This document shows, piece after piece, positions 16,198 to 24,351 of a stretch of 64,000 nucleotides of DNA. Under the pieces are notes generated by a model. It saw only the letters and a list, made by a program, of their open reading frames with translations. It was not told the origin of the DNA and ran no database searches. Where the stretch lies: assembly GCF_051903925.1 (NCBI RefSeq), contig NZ_CP173678.1:4154001-4218000 (forward strand). The letters are read 5' to 3'. Within the stretch, counting starts at the first letter, position 1. Every line of letters starts with the position of its first letter. Both the position numbers and the translations under genes were made by a program. Source of the DNA: G051903925 sp051903925. Its GTDB lineage: Bacteria; Pseudomonadota; Alphaproteobacteria; Zavarziniales; Zavarziniaceae.

Positions 16198-16938
16198 ATG
16201 TCGGGCGCAGGAATGGATGTCGAAGCCTATTGCGGACCGCCGCCCGGCCCGGGTGACCTGGGTGCTGCCTGGAATGCCGACCCGATCGCCCTGGCGCTGA
16301 TCGCTGCCCTGGCGATGGCTCATTCCCTGCGCCGCAGCGGCCAGGGATCGCGCCCCGCCCTGGTGGCGGCGCTTGTGCTGATTGCCACCCTGTTCCTGTC
16401 GCCGCTTTGCGCGTTGACCACGGCGCTGTTCTCCGCGCGCGTGGCGCACCACGCGATCCTGGTCGCACTTGTGGCACCTGCTCTCGCACTGGCCTTTCCC
16501 CGCCCGCCGCGCCTGTCCGTTGCGACATTGGCGGGAATCCATGCGGTGGTGCTGTGGCTGTGGCATGTGCCAGCCGTCTATCAGGAGGCAATCGGCCCGG
16601 CCCCGCTCTACTGGCTCATGCAGCTCAGCCTGCTGGCCTCGGCCGTGGCCCTGTGGCAGGCGGCCCTGGACGACAGGCGCGCCCTGGCGCCGCGGCTGCT
16701 GATGCTGGGAGCCACGGTCGCGCAGATGGGCATGCTGGGCGCCCTGCTGACCTTTGCCGGGCGGGCGCTATACGCCCCGCATTGGGACACGACCCTTCCC
16801 TATGGCCTTGGACCGGTCGCCGACCAGCAGTTGGCCGGCCTGATCATGTGGGTGCCTGCAGCCCTGCCCTACCTCGTGGGGGCCACGGTGCTGATCAGCC
16901 GGACACTTGCGCCCGCCCCTGTTGGCGGGACCAGATGA
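16198..16938 (+). CDS. ctaG: Cytochrome c oxidase assembly protein, CtaG (caa3-type) family
   Basis: 246 residues from ATG 16198, with GGAAAG nine bases upstream. It is a polytopic membrane protein of about seven helices. Recognisable CtaG/DUF1404 features are LSPLCALTTALFSARVAHH, LWHVPAVYQEA and PLADQQLAGLIMWVP-like (here VADQQLAGLIMWVP). The family supports CuB insertion and assembly of heme-copper oxidases. It opens the oxidase cluster and overlaps the CopD-like gene by ATGA. Confidence 0.88.
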   Translation: MSGAGMDVEAYCGPPPGPGDLGAAWNADPIALALIAALAMAHSLRRSGQGSRPALVAALVLIATLFLSPLCALTTALFSARVAHHAILVALVAPALALAFPRPPRLSVATLAGIHAVVLWLWHVPAVYQEAIGPAPLYWLMQLSLLASAVALWQAALDDRRALAPRLLMLGATVAQMGMLGALLTFAGRALYAPHWDTTLPYGLGPVADQQLAGLIMWVPAALPYLVGATVLISRTLAPAPVGGTR

Positions 16939-17432
16939 TTGTCGCCCTGAAGCTGGTCCACATGGCGGCGATCGCCATCTGGAGTGCCGGGCTGCTCTGC
17001 CTGCCGGCCCTCTATGTCCGCCGTGGCCGCACGGTGGCCGGCCCGTCGTTCCACCGTCTGCATGGGATGGTCCGGTACCTGTACGTCACCGTGCTGTCGC
17101 CCGCGGCGTTTGTCGCCATCGCCAGCGGCACCGCCCTGATCTTTGCCCGCGAGACGTTCGAGCCCTGGTTCTCGCTGAAGCTGCTGCTGGTGGGCGCGAT
17201 GGTCTCGCTCCATGTGCTTACCGGCCTTCTGGTGATCCGCCTGTTCGCCGCGGATGCCTTCTATCCGGTCTGGCGCTCGGCCGGCGCGACCCTGGCGAGC
17301 CTGTCCGTCATCTCGGCGATCCTGGCCGTCGTCCTCGCCAAGCCTGACCTGCCCCACCTGCTGCCCGCGGAACTGGGCGAGCCCGGCGCATTGCGGCGCC
17401 TGGCCGAGCCGATCAACCCCTTTCAGAAATGA
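16935..17432 (+). CDS. CopD-like integral membrane protein
   Basis: 165 residues with four hydrophobic helices (start MIVALKLVHMAAIAIWSAGLL). Conserved His residues in KLVHMAAIAIW and SFHRLHGM resemble the heme/copper-linked CopD superfamily. Start ATG overlaps the CtaG stop, so it is coupled to it and probably assists oxidase assembly or copper supply. The 3' end overlaps the convergent DUF2231 gene by 20 bases. Confidence 0.75.
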   Translation: MIVALKLVHMAAIAIWSAGLLCLPALYVRRGRTVAGPSFHRLHGMVRYLYVTVLSPAAFVAIASGTALIFARETFEPWFSLKLLLVGAMVSLHVLTGLLVIRLFAADAFYPVWRSAGATLASLSVISAILAVVLAKPDLPHLLPAELGEPGALRRLAEPINPFQK

Positions 17433-17916
17433 CCAGGCCGATTCCGTGATCGAAGACCAGCTTGCCCCCGTGCCAGCCCGCCAGGCCGGTGAACACCGCC
17501 GCCAGGCAGGACAGCAGCAGGCCATGAGGCAGGATGTGCTCCGGGCCCATGAGGCGAACCCCCCAGTTGGTGCCGATGGTCGCGATCAGCGTCATGGCCG
17601 CCACTGCATGGGTCCAGCTGGCCACCCGCTTGCGAATGCCCTTCACCAGGAGCAGTTCGGCCGTCCCCACCAACCCGGCGGCGATGCCGCTGAAAAAGGC
17701 GAAGCCTGCCGCCCACAAGCCGGCTCGCGCCCAGAACGGATCCGCCGTCCACCAGTAGAAGACGTCGCTCGCCAGGGTCGCCATGACCAGGGCGATGGGA
17801 AAGTGGACGCTCATCGCGTGCAGCGGGTGGCCGGCGACCGCCACGGCGGATTCCACGCTGTGCCGGGCCACGGCCTCGATCACCGGGCTGGGGGTCGTCG
17901 GGTTGGTTTCGTTCAT
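17413..17916 (-). CDS. DUF2231 family membrane protein
   Basis: 167 residues from ATG 17916 with AGGAGG eight bases upstream, a strong signal. HPLHAMSVHFPIALVMATLASDVFYWW is the signature of DUF2231, followed by three more membrane helices. The His residues may bind heme. It is placed head-to-head with coxB inside the oxidase cluster, so it may be a b-type cytochrome-like accessory protein; this is inference from context. Confidence 0.85.
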   Translation of the reverse strand: MNETNPTTPSPVIEAVARHSVESAVAVAGHPLHAMSVHFPIALVMATLASDVFYWWTADPFWARAGLWAAGFAFFSGIAAGLVGTAELLLVKGIRKRVASWTHAVAAMTLIATIGTNWGVRLMGPEHILPHGLLLSCLAAVFTGLAGWHGGKLVFDHGIGLVISERG

Positions 17917-17955
17917 CGCTGGCCCTCCTGGCGGGGGCCAACCCCCTGGCGCCGC

Positions 17956-18618
17956 CTGCGGTTCCCCGCGCTCGGCTCCGTGTCCGCGCTGGCGGCCTGC
18001 GGCGGCGACTATTCGACCCTGGCGCCGGTGGGCCCCGCTGCGTCGGGAATTGCCACCCTGTGGTGGATCATGCTGGTCGGGGCCGTGCTGATCCTGCTTG
18101 GCGTCAGCCTGGTCGTGGCGCTCTCGCTGAATCGCACTGCGGCAACAAGGCTGAGCCCGCGCGGCCTGATCCTGTGGGGAGGCCTGGTCTTTCCGTCGGT
18201 GGTGCTGACGGTGCTGGTGCTGGGCGCCTTCATCCTTGGCGGCCAGTTGCTCGCCAGTCCGCGCGAGCCGACCCCCATGCGGATCGAGGCCGAGGCCAGC
18301 CGCTGGCAGTGGCGTTTCACCTATCCAGAGGCAGGTCGGCACTCCACGAACATCATGCACATGCCGGTCGGCCGCCCGGTCGACATCGTCGTCACCAGCA
18401 CGGACGTCATCCATTCATTCTGGGTGCCGCGGATCGGCGGCAAGATCGACGCCATTCCAGGGCATGCCAACGTGATCCGCCTGCAGGCGGACGAGGTCGG
18501 GCGGTTCGGCGGCGTCTGCGCGGAGTATTGCGGGGTTGGCCACAGCGCCATGGCCTTCTGGGCCGTCGCGCATGACGCGGAGACATTCGCGGCAGCGATG
18601 GCGGGCCTGGCAGAATGA
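17956..18618 (+). CDS. coxB: Cytochrome c oxidase subunit II
   Basis: About 220 residues. A lipoprotein signal (PALGSVSALAAC) leads to two TM helices and the periplasmic cupredoxin domain. CuA ligands are intact: H in DVIHSFWVP, and C-A-E-Y-C-G-V-G-H-S-A-M. No ATG, GTG or TTG in frame suits the signal peptide: CTG 17956 is the best local choice, while GTG 17980 is too late and GTG near 17860 too early. The 3' end overlaps the subunit I gene by ATGA. The start is the weak point; the identity is firm. Confidence 0.85.
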   Translation: MRFPALGSVSALAACGGDYSTLAPVGPAASGIATLWWIMLVGAVLILLGVSLVVALSLNRTAATRLSPRGLILWGGLVFPSVVLTVLVLGAFILGGQLLASPREPTPMRIEAEASRWQWRFTYPEAGRHSTNIMHMPVGRPVDIVVTSTDVIHSFWVPRIGGKIDAIPGHANVIRLQADEVGRFGGVCAEYCGVGHSAMAFWAVAHDAETFAAAMAGLAE

Positions 18619-21140
18619 CCGAGCCCGGCGGACCGACGCCGCTGGCCCTGCACGGCCAGCTCTCACGCATCTGGGGCACGCCGCCTGGCCTTGGGCGCCT
18701 GTCCGCCGTCAACCATACGACCATGGGCAAGCGCTTCATGGTCACGGCCTTCGTGTTCTTCGCCATTGGCGGGATGCTGGCGATGGCGATCCGGGCGCAG
18801 ATCGCGACATCCTCCTCCGCCTTTGTCGGCCCGGACGTCTACAACCAGCTCTTCACCATGCATGGCACGGTGATGATGTTCCTGTTTGCGATCCCGATGT
18901 TCGAGGGATTGGCGATCTATCTGTTGCCCAAGCTGCTGGGCGCCCGGGACATGGCCTTTCCCCGGCTCACTGCCTATGGCTATTGGTGCTATCTTTTCGG
19001 CGGCAGCATCATCATCGGTGCGATGCTCGCGGGCGTTGCACCCGATAGCGGGTGGTTCATGTACACGCCGCTCAGTTCCGAGACCTACAGTCCCGGGATC
19101 AATGCCGACATCTGGTTGCTTGGCATCACCTTCGTCGAAATCTCGGCCCTGTCGGCCGCGATCGAGATCGTCGTCAGCGTGCTGAAGCTGCGGGCGCCCG
19201 GGATGAGCATCGAGCGCATGCCGATCATGGCGTGGTACCTGCTGGTGACCGCGTTCATGATGCTGTTCGGATTCCCGCCGCTGATCCTGGGGTCGATCCT
19301 GCTGGAACTGGAGCGGGCCTTCGACCTGCCCTTCTTCGATCCCACCCGGGGCGGCGACCCGCTGCTGTGGCAGCACCTCTTCTGGCTGTTCGGCCATCCA
19401 GAGGTCTACATCATCTTCCTGCCCGCGGCCGGCGCGATATCGACCATGGTTCCGGTCTTCGCGCGGGTCCCCCTGGTCGGCTACCGCGCCATCGTGGCGG
19501 CGATCGTCGCCATGGCGTTCCTGTCGTTTGGCCTGTGGGTCCACCACATGTTCACCGTGGGGATCCCCCACCTCGCCCTTGCCTTCTTCTCGGCGGCAAG
19601 CGGCCTGGTCGCCATCCCCACGGGGGTGCAGATCTTCGCCTGGATCGCGACGCTGGCCCGCGGCACCCAGCAGGTCGGCCGCCCCCGCCTGGACGTCCCC
19701 ATGCTCTACCTGGGCGGCTTCCTTGTCGTGTTCGTGATGGGCGGACTGACCGGCGTCATGCTGGCCATGGTCCCGTTCAACGTGCAGGTGCACGACACCC
19801 ATTTCGTGGTGGCGCATCTGCACTACGTCCTGGTTGGCGGCTTCGTGTTCCCGATGATGGCCGCAGCCTATTTCTGGCTGCCGCACATCACCGGGCGGAT
19901 CGCCGATCATCGCCTGTCGGTGACCGCGTTCTGGCTGATCTTTGGCGGCTTCCACCTGACGTTCTTCATCATGCACCTGACCGGCCTGCGGGGCATGCCG
20001 CGGCGGGTCGACACCTATTCCCCCCTGGCCCAATGGGACTGGATGAACCTGCTGTCTTCGGTCGGCGGCTTCATCATGACAATGGGCTTTGCCCTGTTCG
20101 TCATCGACCTGGTGGTGCAGGTCCGCTTTGGCCGACGCTTCCGTCGCAATCCGTGGGGTGCCACCACGCTGGACTGGGCCATGCCGACCCCTGCCACCGC
20201 CTATGGCTTTGCCTCGCTGCCGCGCATGGGCGCCCGAGCGGACCAGGTCGTGCCCGAGAAACTGGGTCCCGCCTTGGCCCGTGGGGACGGCTATCTGGGC
20301 TTCACCCGCCATGGCTGGATGGAAACCCTGGGCGTGAACGCCCTGACCGGCGCGCCCGAGCAGGTCGTCGTCCTGCCCCGGTCGACGTTCCTGCCCCTTT
20401 GGTCGGGCCTTGCGACAGGTGCGTTTGTCCTGTGCCTGCTGGCCAAGGCCTATGCCCTGGCGCTGCTGCCGCTTGCCGTTGTCGTCGCGCTTTTCCTGGC
20501 CTGGACACGAACCACCGGTGCGCGCGCCGACACCGGCCCCCTGCCGATCGGCCATGGCGAGCAGGCGCCGCCGCATTGGGAAGCCGCCCGTCCGCCGTCA
20601 TGGTGGGCCATGGTCCTGACGCTGGCCGCCGACGGGACATTGTTCGCGTCGCTTCTGTTCGGGGCGATGTTCCTGTGGCTCGTGGCACCCGGCTGGCCGC
20701 CACCGGACGGAGCCACGCCCGACAGCATGCCGCTGGCCCTCGCCTGGGTCCTTCTGGTGATGGGCAGCCTGGGGGGCCGGCTGGCCGTGCGCGCCCTGGT
20801 CGCTGGTGGCAGCCCGCGCGCCGCATTGATCCTGGCCGCCCTGGCCCAGGCCTCGGCAGGCCTGGTCCTGCTGCTCACGGCCGCAAGCATCCAGGACCGT
20901 ACGCAGCATGCGCTGGGTGCCCTCGGCTTCGTGTTCCTGGTCTATGCCGCTCTCCACGCCCTGGTCGGTCTGATCCTGGCGCTCCATGGGTTGTGGCGGC
21001 AGGCAAGCGGCCACCTGTCCCCCGTGCGGAGTCTTGACCTGCGCCTCGGCAGGCTGTGGCACGACTATGCCGCCGCGGCCGGAACCATCGCCCTGGGGGC
21101 CGTCGCTGTGCTTGGGCATGCCGTGGACGCCGGCCAATGA
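18615..21140 (+). CDS. Cytochrome c oxidase subunit I-III fusion
   Basis: 841 residues. The first 560 or so are subunit I: heme a His in MHGTVMM (about 82), CuB His and cross-linked Tyr in GHPEVY (about 260-265), the HHMFTVG pair (about 310), and heme a3/a ligands in HDTHFVVAHLHYVL (about 393-405). The Glu of GHPEVY marks an A1-type D-channel end. From about residue 655 a subunit III-like region follows (WWAMVLTLAADGTLFASLLFGAMFLWL), shortened to roughly 185 residues. Such fusions occur in caa3-type and CoxMNOP-like oxidases. Reduces O2 and pumps protons with CoxB. Confidence 0.95.
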   Translation: MTEPGGPTPLALHGQLSRIWGTPPGLGRLSAVNHTTMGKRFMVTAFVFFAIGGMLAMAIRAQIATSSSAFVGPDVYNQLFTMHGTVMMFLFAIPMFEGLAIYLLPKLLGARDMAFPRLTAYGYWCYLFGGSIIIGAMLAGVAPDSGWFMYTPLSSETYSPGINADIWLLGITFVEISALSAAIEIVVSVLKLRAPGMSIERMPIMAWYLLVTAFMMLFGFPPLILGSILLELERAFDLPFFDPTRGGDPLLWQHLFWLFGHPEVYIIFLPAAGAISTMVPVFARVPLVGYRAIVAAIVAMAFLSFGLWVHHMFTVGIPHLALAFFSAASGLVAIPTGVQIFAWIATLARGTQQVGRPRLDVPMLYLGGFLVVFVMGGLTGVMLAMVPFNVQVHDTHFVVAHLHYVLVGGFVFPMMAAAYFWLPHITGRIADHRLSVTAFWLIFGGFHLTFFIMHLTGLRGMPRRVDTYSPLAQWDWMNLLSSVGGFIMTMGFALFVIDLVVQVRFGRRFRRNPWGATTLDWAMPTPATAYGFASLPRMGARADQVVPEKLGPALARGDGYLGFTRHGWMETLGVNALTGAPEQVVVLPRSTFLPLWSGLATGAFVLCLLAKAYALALLPLAVVVALFLAWTRTTGARADTGPLPIGHGEQAPPHWEAARPPSWWAMVLTLAADGTLFASLLFGAMFLWLVAPGWPPPDGATPDSMPLALAWVLLVMGSLGGRLAVRALVAGGSPRAALILAALAQASAGLVLLLTAASIQDRTQHALGALGFVFLVYAALHALVGLILALHGLWRQASGHLSPVRSLDLRLGRLWHDYAAAAGTIALGAVAVLGHAVDAGQ

Positions 21141-21478
21141 CGGGGGGAAGGACTGCGGTCCTCATCGCCGGCGGCTTCTCCGTCTGGGCCGTGGCGTTCG
21201 TCGTCCTCTATGGCGCGCTGTCGGTCGGGTGTGCGCTGAATTGGCACGAGCGGACACTGGTCGCGGGCCTGACCCTGCAGCAGGCGCAACTGTTCGGCCT
21301 GTTCGGCCTGCACCTTGCTGCGGGGGCCGGCGTGCTCGCCTGGGCCTGGCGCCTGCCGGCACCGGAGGGGGCGACCGCGGCCTTTACGCTCGCCGTGGGG
21401 CGCTGGGCATCCCTGGCCGCGGTCGGGGCAACCGTCTTCACATTCCTGGGCCTGTTCCTGCTGCCGACCTGCACCTGA
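21137..21478 (+). CDS. Small membrane protein of the oxidase cluster
   Basis: 113 residues from ATG 21137, overlapping the fusion stop by ATGA. Three hydrophobic helices are seen (VLIAGGFSVWAVAFVVLYGAL, FGLFGLHLAAGAGVLAWAW and a C-terminal one ending FLGLFLLPTCT). No named family recognised. Coupling and membrane nature suggest a small structural subunit (subunit IV or CoxP-like) or assembly factor. Confidence 0.7.
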   Translation: MTGGRTAVLIAGGFSVWAVAFVVLYGALSVGCALNWHERTLVAGLTLQQAQLFGLFGLHLAAGAGVLAWAWRLPAPEGATAAFTLAVGRWASLAAVGATVFTFLGLFLLPTCT

Positions 21479-21575
21479 GCGGACCGCTGCCCGGTCCTGG
21501 CCATCACGGCAGGTCGCCAACCGCCCGTGCTTCGCTTAAACCCGATGGGAAGCACCTCCTACCGGGGATTTCGTC

Positions 21576-22433
21576 ATGAGCGATACGACCGAGTACACGC
21601 CGCCCAAGGTCTGGACCTGGAACAAGGGCAGCGGTGGGCAGTTCGCCAGCATCAATCGCCCGATCGCCGGCCCGACGCACGACAAGGACCTGCCCGTCGG
21701 CAAGCATCCGATGCAGCTCTACTCCCTGGGCACGCCCAACGGGGTCAAGGTGACGGTGATGCTGGAGGAGCTTCTGGCGCTGGGCCATGCGGGCGCCGAG
21801 TATGATGCCTGGATCATCCCGATCAGCGAGGGCGCGCAGTTCTCCAGCGGCTTTGTCGCCGTCAATCCGAACTCCAAGATTCCGGCGCTGCTGGACCGCA
21901 GCGGCCCCACGCCGGTCCGCGTCTTCGAATCCGGCTCGATCCTGCTGCACCTGGCCGAGAAGTTCGGGGCCTTCCTTCCGACATCGCAGCCGGCGCGGGC
22001 AGAGACGTTGTCCTGGCTGTTCTGGCAGATGGGCAGCGCGCCCTATCTGGGCGGCGGGTTTGGCCACTTCTACGCCTATGCCCCGACCAAGATCGAATAT
22101 GCGATCGACCGCTTCGCGATGGAGACGAAGCGCCAGCTGGACGTGCTGGACCGGCGGCTGGGCGAAAGTCGCTACCTGGGCGGCGACCAGTATTCGATCG
22201 CCGATATCGCCGTGTGGCCCTGGTACGGTGCCCTGGTCAAGGGACTGGTCTACAATGCGGCCGAATTCCTTTCGGTTGACGAGTACAAGAACGTGCAGCG
22301 GTGGACGGACGAGATCGCCGAGCGGCCGGCGGTGAAGCGCGGCCGCATCGTCAATCGCACCTGGGGAGAGCCGGAGAACCAGCTGCGCGAACGGCACGAC
22401 GCCAGCGACTTCGACGGCAAGGCCGGCTCCTGA
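21576..22433 (+). CDS. yghU: YghU-type glutathione S-transferase (disulfide-bond reductase)
   Basis: 285 residues from ATG 21576. The long N-terminal extension YTPPKVWTWNKGSGGQFASINRPIAGPTHD is diagnostic of the Nu-class YghU/YfcG group. The thioredoxin-like domain contains YSLGTPNGVKVTVMLEELL with the T-P-N motif that binds glutathione, and INPNSKIPAL-like VNPNSKIPALLD. Nu-class enzymes bind GSSG and reduce disulfides in the cytoplasm. Single gene; a convergent hairpin lies after it. Confidence 0.93.
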   Translation: MSDTTEYTPPKVWTWNKGSGGQFASINRPIAGPTHDKDLPVGKHPMQLYSLGTPNGVKVTVMLEELLALGHAGAEYDAWIIPISEGAQFSSGFVAVNPNSKIPALLDRSGPTPVRVFESGSILLHLAEKFGAFLPTSQPARAETLSWLFWQMGSAPYLGGGFGHFYAYAPTKIEYAIDRFAMETKRQLDVLDRRLGESRYLGGDQYSIADIAVWPWYGALVKGLVYNAAEFLSVDEYKNVQRWTDEIAERPAVKRGRIVNRTWGEPENQLRERHDASDFDGKAGS

Positions 22434-22452
22434 CCGCCGCACGCGCGCATCG

Positions 22453-22482
22453 GACCCCGGCCTAGACGGTAAAGCCGGGGTC
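22453..22482. terminator. Hairpin between convergent yghU and acyl-CoA dehydrogenase-like gene
   Basis: Arms GACCCCGGC (22453-22461) and GCCGGGGTC (22474-22482) are perfect complements. The minus-strand stop codon lies in the 12-base loop, so one arm is coding. No T-run; a bidirectional stop is likely. Confidence 0.45.
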
Positions 22483-23621
22483 TATCCCCAACAGCAGCGC
22501 GCCATTGCTGGCGAACAGCGCTTCCTGGACCGAGGCGTGCTGGCTCAGCGTGTGGATGTCTCGAAGGCGGCGCTGCAGGGCGGAGCCGTCATAGACCCCG
22601 GCTGAGCCGCCCGCCTTGTGGCAGGCGTCGACCACTGCCTGCGCCGTCTCCACGATCCAGGCGACGGCCTGCTGCACGCGCGGCAGCAGGTCGGGCGCCA
22701 CGGTGCCCGCCTGGGCCCGTGCCCAGAACTCTGCCGCCTGCGCGTCGAGCAGCGCTTCCGCCGCGCGCAGATCGGCTTCCGCGCGGCCGATCCGGTAGCG
22801 GAACAATTCGCTGTCGCGCATTGCCGTGCGGCCATACAGGCGCGTCCGGCCGGTCTGCGCATGACCGATCAGGTCCGCCAGCGCGCCCTGCCCGATGCCC
22901 AGGGCAACGGCGCCGATGTGCATGCTGAACTGCAGGAGCGGCCCTGCGAACTGCGGGCCCGTGCGGCAGGGCACCCCCCCGAACAGGTCGAAGCTCTGCG
23001 CCTGGGGGACGAAAGCGTCGACCAGGGCGATATCCTGGCTGCCGGTCCCGCGCAGGCCAAGCGTGTGCCAGGTGTCATGGATCTGCCATGCCTCCCGGGG
23101 AAGCGCCATGCAGCGCAGGCCCTGGACGCCGCCAGGCCCCGGCACCACGCAATTCGCGAACAGCCAATCCGAATGTTCGCACGCGCTGGCAAAGCCCCAG
23201 CGGCCACTGACACGGTAGCCGCCGGCGACCGGCGTCGCCTCGCCGCGCGGGGCGAAGGTCCCGGCGATCGTGACGTCGGGCCCGGCGGCGTAGATGGCCG
23301 CAAAGGTTTCGGCGGGCAGCAGGGCCAGCAATTGCGGGCTTTCCGTATTGATCATCAGGCTCCAGCCCACGGCGCCGTCGGCCTGGGCCAGGCGACGCAG
23401 GACATGGACGCCATCGGGGTAGGGCATGCCCAGTCCCCCTCATCGACCGGCACATGCATGCGGAAGATCCCCGCCGCACGGATCGCGTCGACCAGGTCCG
23501 GCGGCAGGCGTCGCGCCCTCTCGATCTCCTCCCGTCGCGCCTCGATCATGGGCAGGAGAGCAGCAAAGGCCCTGTCAAAAAAGGCCCTGTCGAACTGCGC
23601 CATTCCAGGCATTTCACCCAT
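22462..23621 (-). pseudogene. Acyl-CoA dehydrogenase/flavin monooxygenase-like gene, interrupted by frameshift
   Basis: Two frames together give one full acyl-CoA dehydrogenase-fold protein of about 387 residues, as in HpaH/HsaA-like flavin-dependent monooxygenases. The N-terminal part starts at ATG 23621 behind GGAGGAGACA and reads to HVPVDEG. The rest, beginning near MPYPDGVHVLRRLAQADGAVGW, is one frame away and continues to 22462. Adding one C to the five-C run at 23435-23439 restores the usual VDEGGLGMPYPDG. Either a real one-base loss or a homopolymer read error. The C-terminal part retains SGRWGFASACEH and GTGSQDI. A TetR gene diverges from it and is probably its regulator. Confidence 0.8.
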
Positions 23622-23724
23622 TGTCTCCTCCTCGCCCACCATGACCGGCTGTGCGCAGGATAGAGAAATTCCTACAAATGGAGAAGTTCATTGCGCACAG
23701 TCTTGCCTGTGGCATAGCAGGGTG

Positions 23725-24351
23725 ATGGCGACACCGGTTCAGGCGCGGGGCACGGAGCGGCGGCAGGCCCTGCTGGATGCGGTGGTGCGGCTGCTGGCAC
23801 GCCATGGCGCGCGGGGCGTCACCCACCGGGCCGTGGCGGAGGAGGCAGGGACCGCCCATGGCTCCGCCCGGTACTATTTCGAGACCAGCGAGGACATGCT
23901 GGCGGAGGCCCTGGCCACCCTGATCGCGCGCCAGATGGACGAGGTTGTCGCCGTCCTGGCCGATCGCAGCGACTGGTCGGACCGTCCGGCCCGATGGGCG
24001 CGATTTGCTGCCTATGTCGGCCAGCGCATGCTGGCCGAGCGCGACGGGGAGATCGCCCGCTTCGAGCTGTTCCTGGATGCTGCCCGATCGCCCCGCCTGC
24101 AGGCGCCGCTGCGGACCTGGGGCGAGACCCTGGCGCGCCTGCTGCAAGCCGAACTCGCCGCCGACGGTCCGACGGACGCCGCAACCGGGCTTCGGGCCAA
24201 TGCCCTGCTGAACCTGATGAACGGCCTGATGCTGCAGCAACTGGCAGCCCCACGGCCAGACTTCCAGATGGCGATCCTTCTGCCGACGATCCTGGACTTC
24301 GTCGGCCAGCGGCCGCCGTTCAGTTTGGAGGGCCGCCCGAGCGCGGAGTGA
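23725..24351 (+). CDS. TetR family transcriptional regulator
   Basis: 208 residues from ATG 23725 (MATPVQARGTERR). The DNA-binding domain is typical: RQALLDAVVRLLARHGARGVTHRAVAEEAGTAHGSARYYFETSEDML. The C-terminal domain resembles the TetR_C_20-like group; ligand unknown. It diverges from the frameshifted acyl-CoA dehydrogenase-like gene, with about 100 bases between them, so that gene is its most likely target. The 3' end overlaps the convergent ABC transporter gene by 32 bases. Confidence 0.9.
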   Translation: MATPVQARGTERRQALLDAVVRLLARHGARGVTHRAVAEEAGTAHGSARYYFETSEDMLAEALATLIARQMDEVVAVLADRSDWSDRPARWARFAAYVGQRMLAERDGEIARFELFLDAARSPRLQAPLRTWGETLARLLQAELAADGPTDAATGLRANALLNLMNGLMLQQLAAPRPDFQMAILLPTILDFVGQRPPFSLEGRPSAE

